DNA of 7,968 bases from NCBI GenBank assembly GCA_003529325.1, contig DPVW01000317.1, forward strand, positions 1-7,968, read 5' to 3'. The notes under the pieces were generated by a model. It was given only the letters and a program-made list of their open reading frames with translations, did no database searches and had not been told where the DNA came from. How positions within the stretch are numbered: position 1 is the first letter of the stretch; each line of letters begins with the position of its first letter. The position numbers and the translations under genes were made by a program. Of the stretch, positions 6,602 to 7,968 are shown piece by piece. Origin of the DNA: Candidatus Latescibacterota bacterium (GTDB taxonomy: Bacteria; Latescibacterota; UBA2968; UBA8231).

Positions 6602-7549
6602 GTGGGAGACATGACGCTCAAGGTTTTCGCCGGCAACAGCAATCCGACACTGGTGCAGGGGATCTGCCAGTCTCTTGGAATTGAGGCGGGTGCCATCGAA
6701 TTCATCTCGTTCAGCAACGAGAACGTGAAGGTCAAGATCTGTGAGAACGTACGCGGCTGTGATGTGTTCTTGATCCAGACCTCCTGCCCTCCGGTAAACG
6801 ACAACCTGATGGAGTTGCTCATCGCCCTCGATGCACTCAAGTATGCTTCCGCTGGGCGCATCACCGCGGTCCTGCCGTACTATCCATACGTGCTTGCCGA
6901 CAGCAAAGACGAGCCACGGATCTCCGTAGCAGCCAGGTTGGTAGCGGACCTGCTAGTCGAGGCCGGTGCCGACCGGATTCTGACGATGACTCTGCACAGC
7001 CCGCAGGTCGTCGGCTTCTGCCGCATCCCGGTTGATCAACTGAGTGGGGTTCCTCCCATCTGCCAGCATTTCTCCGACCATCTCGACCTCTCACACTGCG
7101 TCGCAGCAGCACCCGACATCAGCCGCGCAAAGGTGACGGAAGCCTACGCCAGACAACTGGGACTGCCCTTGGTTGTCATCGACAACCGGTTTTCTCCAGA
7201 AGGGGACATGCGCGTGCATGGCGTGATCGGCTCAGTGGAAGGCCGCGACGTCCTATTGTTCGACGACGAGATCATTACGGGGGAGTCTATCCTCGACGGT
7301 GCCGGGGCTGTGTTAGCACGAGGCGCCCGCTCCGTACATGCGGGCTGTGTCCACGGCACCCTCGCACCCGGTGCGGCGGCGCGTATCATCGATTCACAAC
7401 TGGAGTCTCTGGTCGTGACCGACACGATTCCGCAAGCCAGTCATGCCGGTGCTGAGACGCGCTTTGGCGTGGTCTCGGTTGCCGACCATTTCGCTGATGC
7501 CATTCAAGCCATTCACCAAGAAACGTCGATCAGCGCCCTCTTCAAGTGA
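6602..7549 (+). CDS. diverged PRPP synthase homologue, probable pseudoenzyme or partner subunit
   Basis: This 315-residue protein aligns end to end with the prs product at 3932-4876. Both share long stretches ([42 protein letters not shown]) and the unusual DDE start of the PRPP loop, so they are paralogues from one duplication. Residues needed for catalysis in the family are altered here. The ATP-loop Arg is L98, and the following RSDKK reads LADSK. The flexible-loop DKRR is DNRF, so the essential Lys is N195 and the essential Arg is F197. The PRPP loop is DDEIITGES, with Glu228 replacing a glycine. H132 and D172 (metal ligands) and the adenine-stacking loop FSNEN (37-41) remain. The reading frame is intact throughout, which argues for a retained function. 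By analogy with the PRPP-synthase-associated proteins of mammals, a regulatory or structural role is plausible; that is inference. Weak residual enzyme activity is not excluded. Confidence 0.88.
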   Translation: MGDMTLKVFAGNSNPTLVQGICQSLGIEAGAIEFISFSNENVKVKICENVRGCDVFLIQTSCPPVNDNLMELLIALDALKYASAGRITAVLPYYPYVLADSKDEPRISVAARLVADLLVEAGADRILTMTLHSPQVVGFCRIPVDQLSGVPPICQHFSDHLDLSHCVAAAPDISRAKVTEAYARQLGLPLVVIDNRFSPEGDMRVHGVIGSVEGRDVLLFDDEIITGESILDGAGAVLARGARSVHAGCVHGTLAPGAAARIIDSQLESLVVTDTIPQASHAGAETRFGVVSVADHFADAIQAIHQETSISALFK

Positions 7550-7681
7550 GGCCGATAGGAGCGTGTCCGAGGTTCTTACACGGGCTGCACCCGGGCCCCT
7601 GACGATGCCAGCAGCGTGGCACTCACTCTCTGAACCCCCGTTCAGTCCAGGTCACTCGTACGTCTTGATCGTGGCGGCCTC

Positions 7682-7968
7682 ATGACCGGTTCTCTCTGTG
7701 CCTCAACCCTGGCTGCCTACCTGCCATTCGCGGGCCCTGACATGCGTTATGTCTATAAGCGGCAGGTACAGAGATCCTCTTGGTTCACATTCGACAAGAT
7801 TGCCAAGGTGAAGGGGTTGTCCAATGTCCAGACGCGACTACTGGCCGACGTCGTGCGACGGCCCAAGATCCAAAGACCATCCCAGGTTCTTGCCTCGATT
7901 CGATTATTTGAATCCGTCATAGACCAGGCTCTGGATGCTGGTTGGATCAGCGACGCCGAGATCAGCCA
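7682..7968 (+). CDS. unrecognised protein, 3' end outside the window
   Basis: A frame opens at ATG 7682 and stays open for 95 residues to the right edge. An in-frame stop at 7631 and the absence of other start codons make 7682 the earliest start; ATG 7742 is a credible alternative, as neither has a strong ribosome binding site. The segment is mostly helical-looking: a basic stretch (VYKRQVQRSSWFTFDKIAK), then LSNVQTRLLADVVRR and RPSQVLASIRLFESVIDQAL. I do not recognise it with confidence. The pattern of a short helical domain with a PSQVLASIRLFE-like segment recalls the N-terminal part of some PilZ-domain proteins, which would fit the chemotaxis-type tail at the left edge, but no PilZ motif is visible in the part present. 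It lies 132 bases after the second prs homologue and could be in the same operon. Confidence 0.6.
   Translation, partial: MTGSLCASTLAAYLPFAGPDMRYVYKRQVQRSSWFTFDKIAKVKGLSNVQTRLLADVVRRPKIQRPSQVLASIRLFESVIDQALDAGWISDAEIS

Noticed and set aside
7630..7645. Inverted repeat CTGAAC-CCCC-GTTCAG after the second prs homologue
   Set aside because: A six-base stem with a four-base loop and no following T-run. Too weak for an intrinsic terminator, and a chance occurrence is likely.
7563..7685. 40-residue frame (GTG 7563 to TGA 7685) whose stop overlaps ATG 7682
   Set aside because: The ATGA overlap is suggestive of coupling, but the AGGAG is only one base from the GTG, the product is Pro/Ser-rich, and I see no family. 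Not enough to call a gene.

Overview
The window comes from a GC-rich bacterial chromosome (about 60% G+C by eye). Every supported gene lies on the + strand. The lineage cannot be fixed from the sequence. A short Asp/Glu-rich protein tail at the left edge ends in a FliM/CheZ-like CheY-binding motif, which hints at a flagellated or chemotactic bacterium. The core enzymes are chromosomal housekeeping genes. I see no insertion sequence, tRNA, rRNA, CRISPR array or phage gene.

Layout: 1-90 is the 3' end of an unidentified gene. 91-317 is a leader without a convincing gene, holding at most a weak promoter. A tightly packed run then follows, with gaps of 0-32 bases or 4-base GTGA stop/start overlaps. 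It contains thrC (threonine synthase), a metB-type cystathionine gamma-synthase that reads like the plant enzyme, hemB (porphobilinogen synthase), prs (PRPP synthase), a 53-residue DUF5989-type membrane protein, acyP (acylphosphatase), apt (adenine phosphoribosyltransferase), a YfgM-like single-pass TPR protein and a second, diverged PRPP synthase homologue. After a 132-base gap, an unrecognised gene starts near 7682 and runs off the right edge.

How the genes fit together: ThrC and the CGS-like enzyme sit at the threonine/methionine branch point. If the CGS uses O-phosphohomoserine, as its plant homologues do, they compete for the same substrate. Prs makes PRPP, which Apt consumes to salvage adenine, a by-product of S-adenosylmethionine metabolism. 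HemB supplies tetrapyrroles. The spacing suggests one transcription unit from thrC to the second prs homologue.

The most interesting feature is the pair of PRPP synthase homologues (3932-4876 and 6602-7549). They are clearly recent relatives of each other, but their active sites have decayed in different places. The first keeps the catalytic Lys/Arg loop and the ATP-loop Arg but has lost the adenine-stacking Phe. The second keeps that Phe but has lost the catalytic Lys, both key Arg residues and a glycine of the PRPP loop. Because the ATP site of PRPP synthases is built between two subunits, this pattern suggests a heteromeric enzyme, or a catalytic subunit with a pseudoenzyme regulator.
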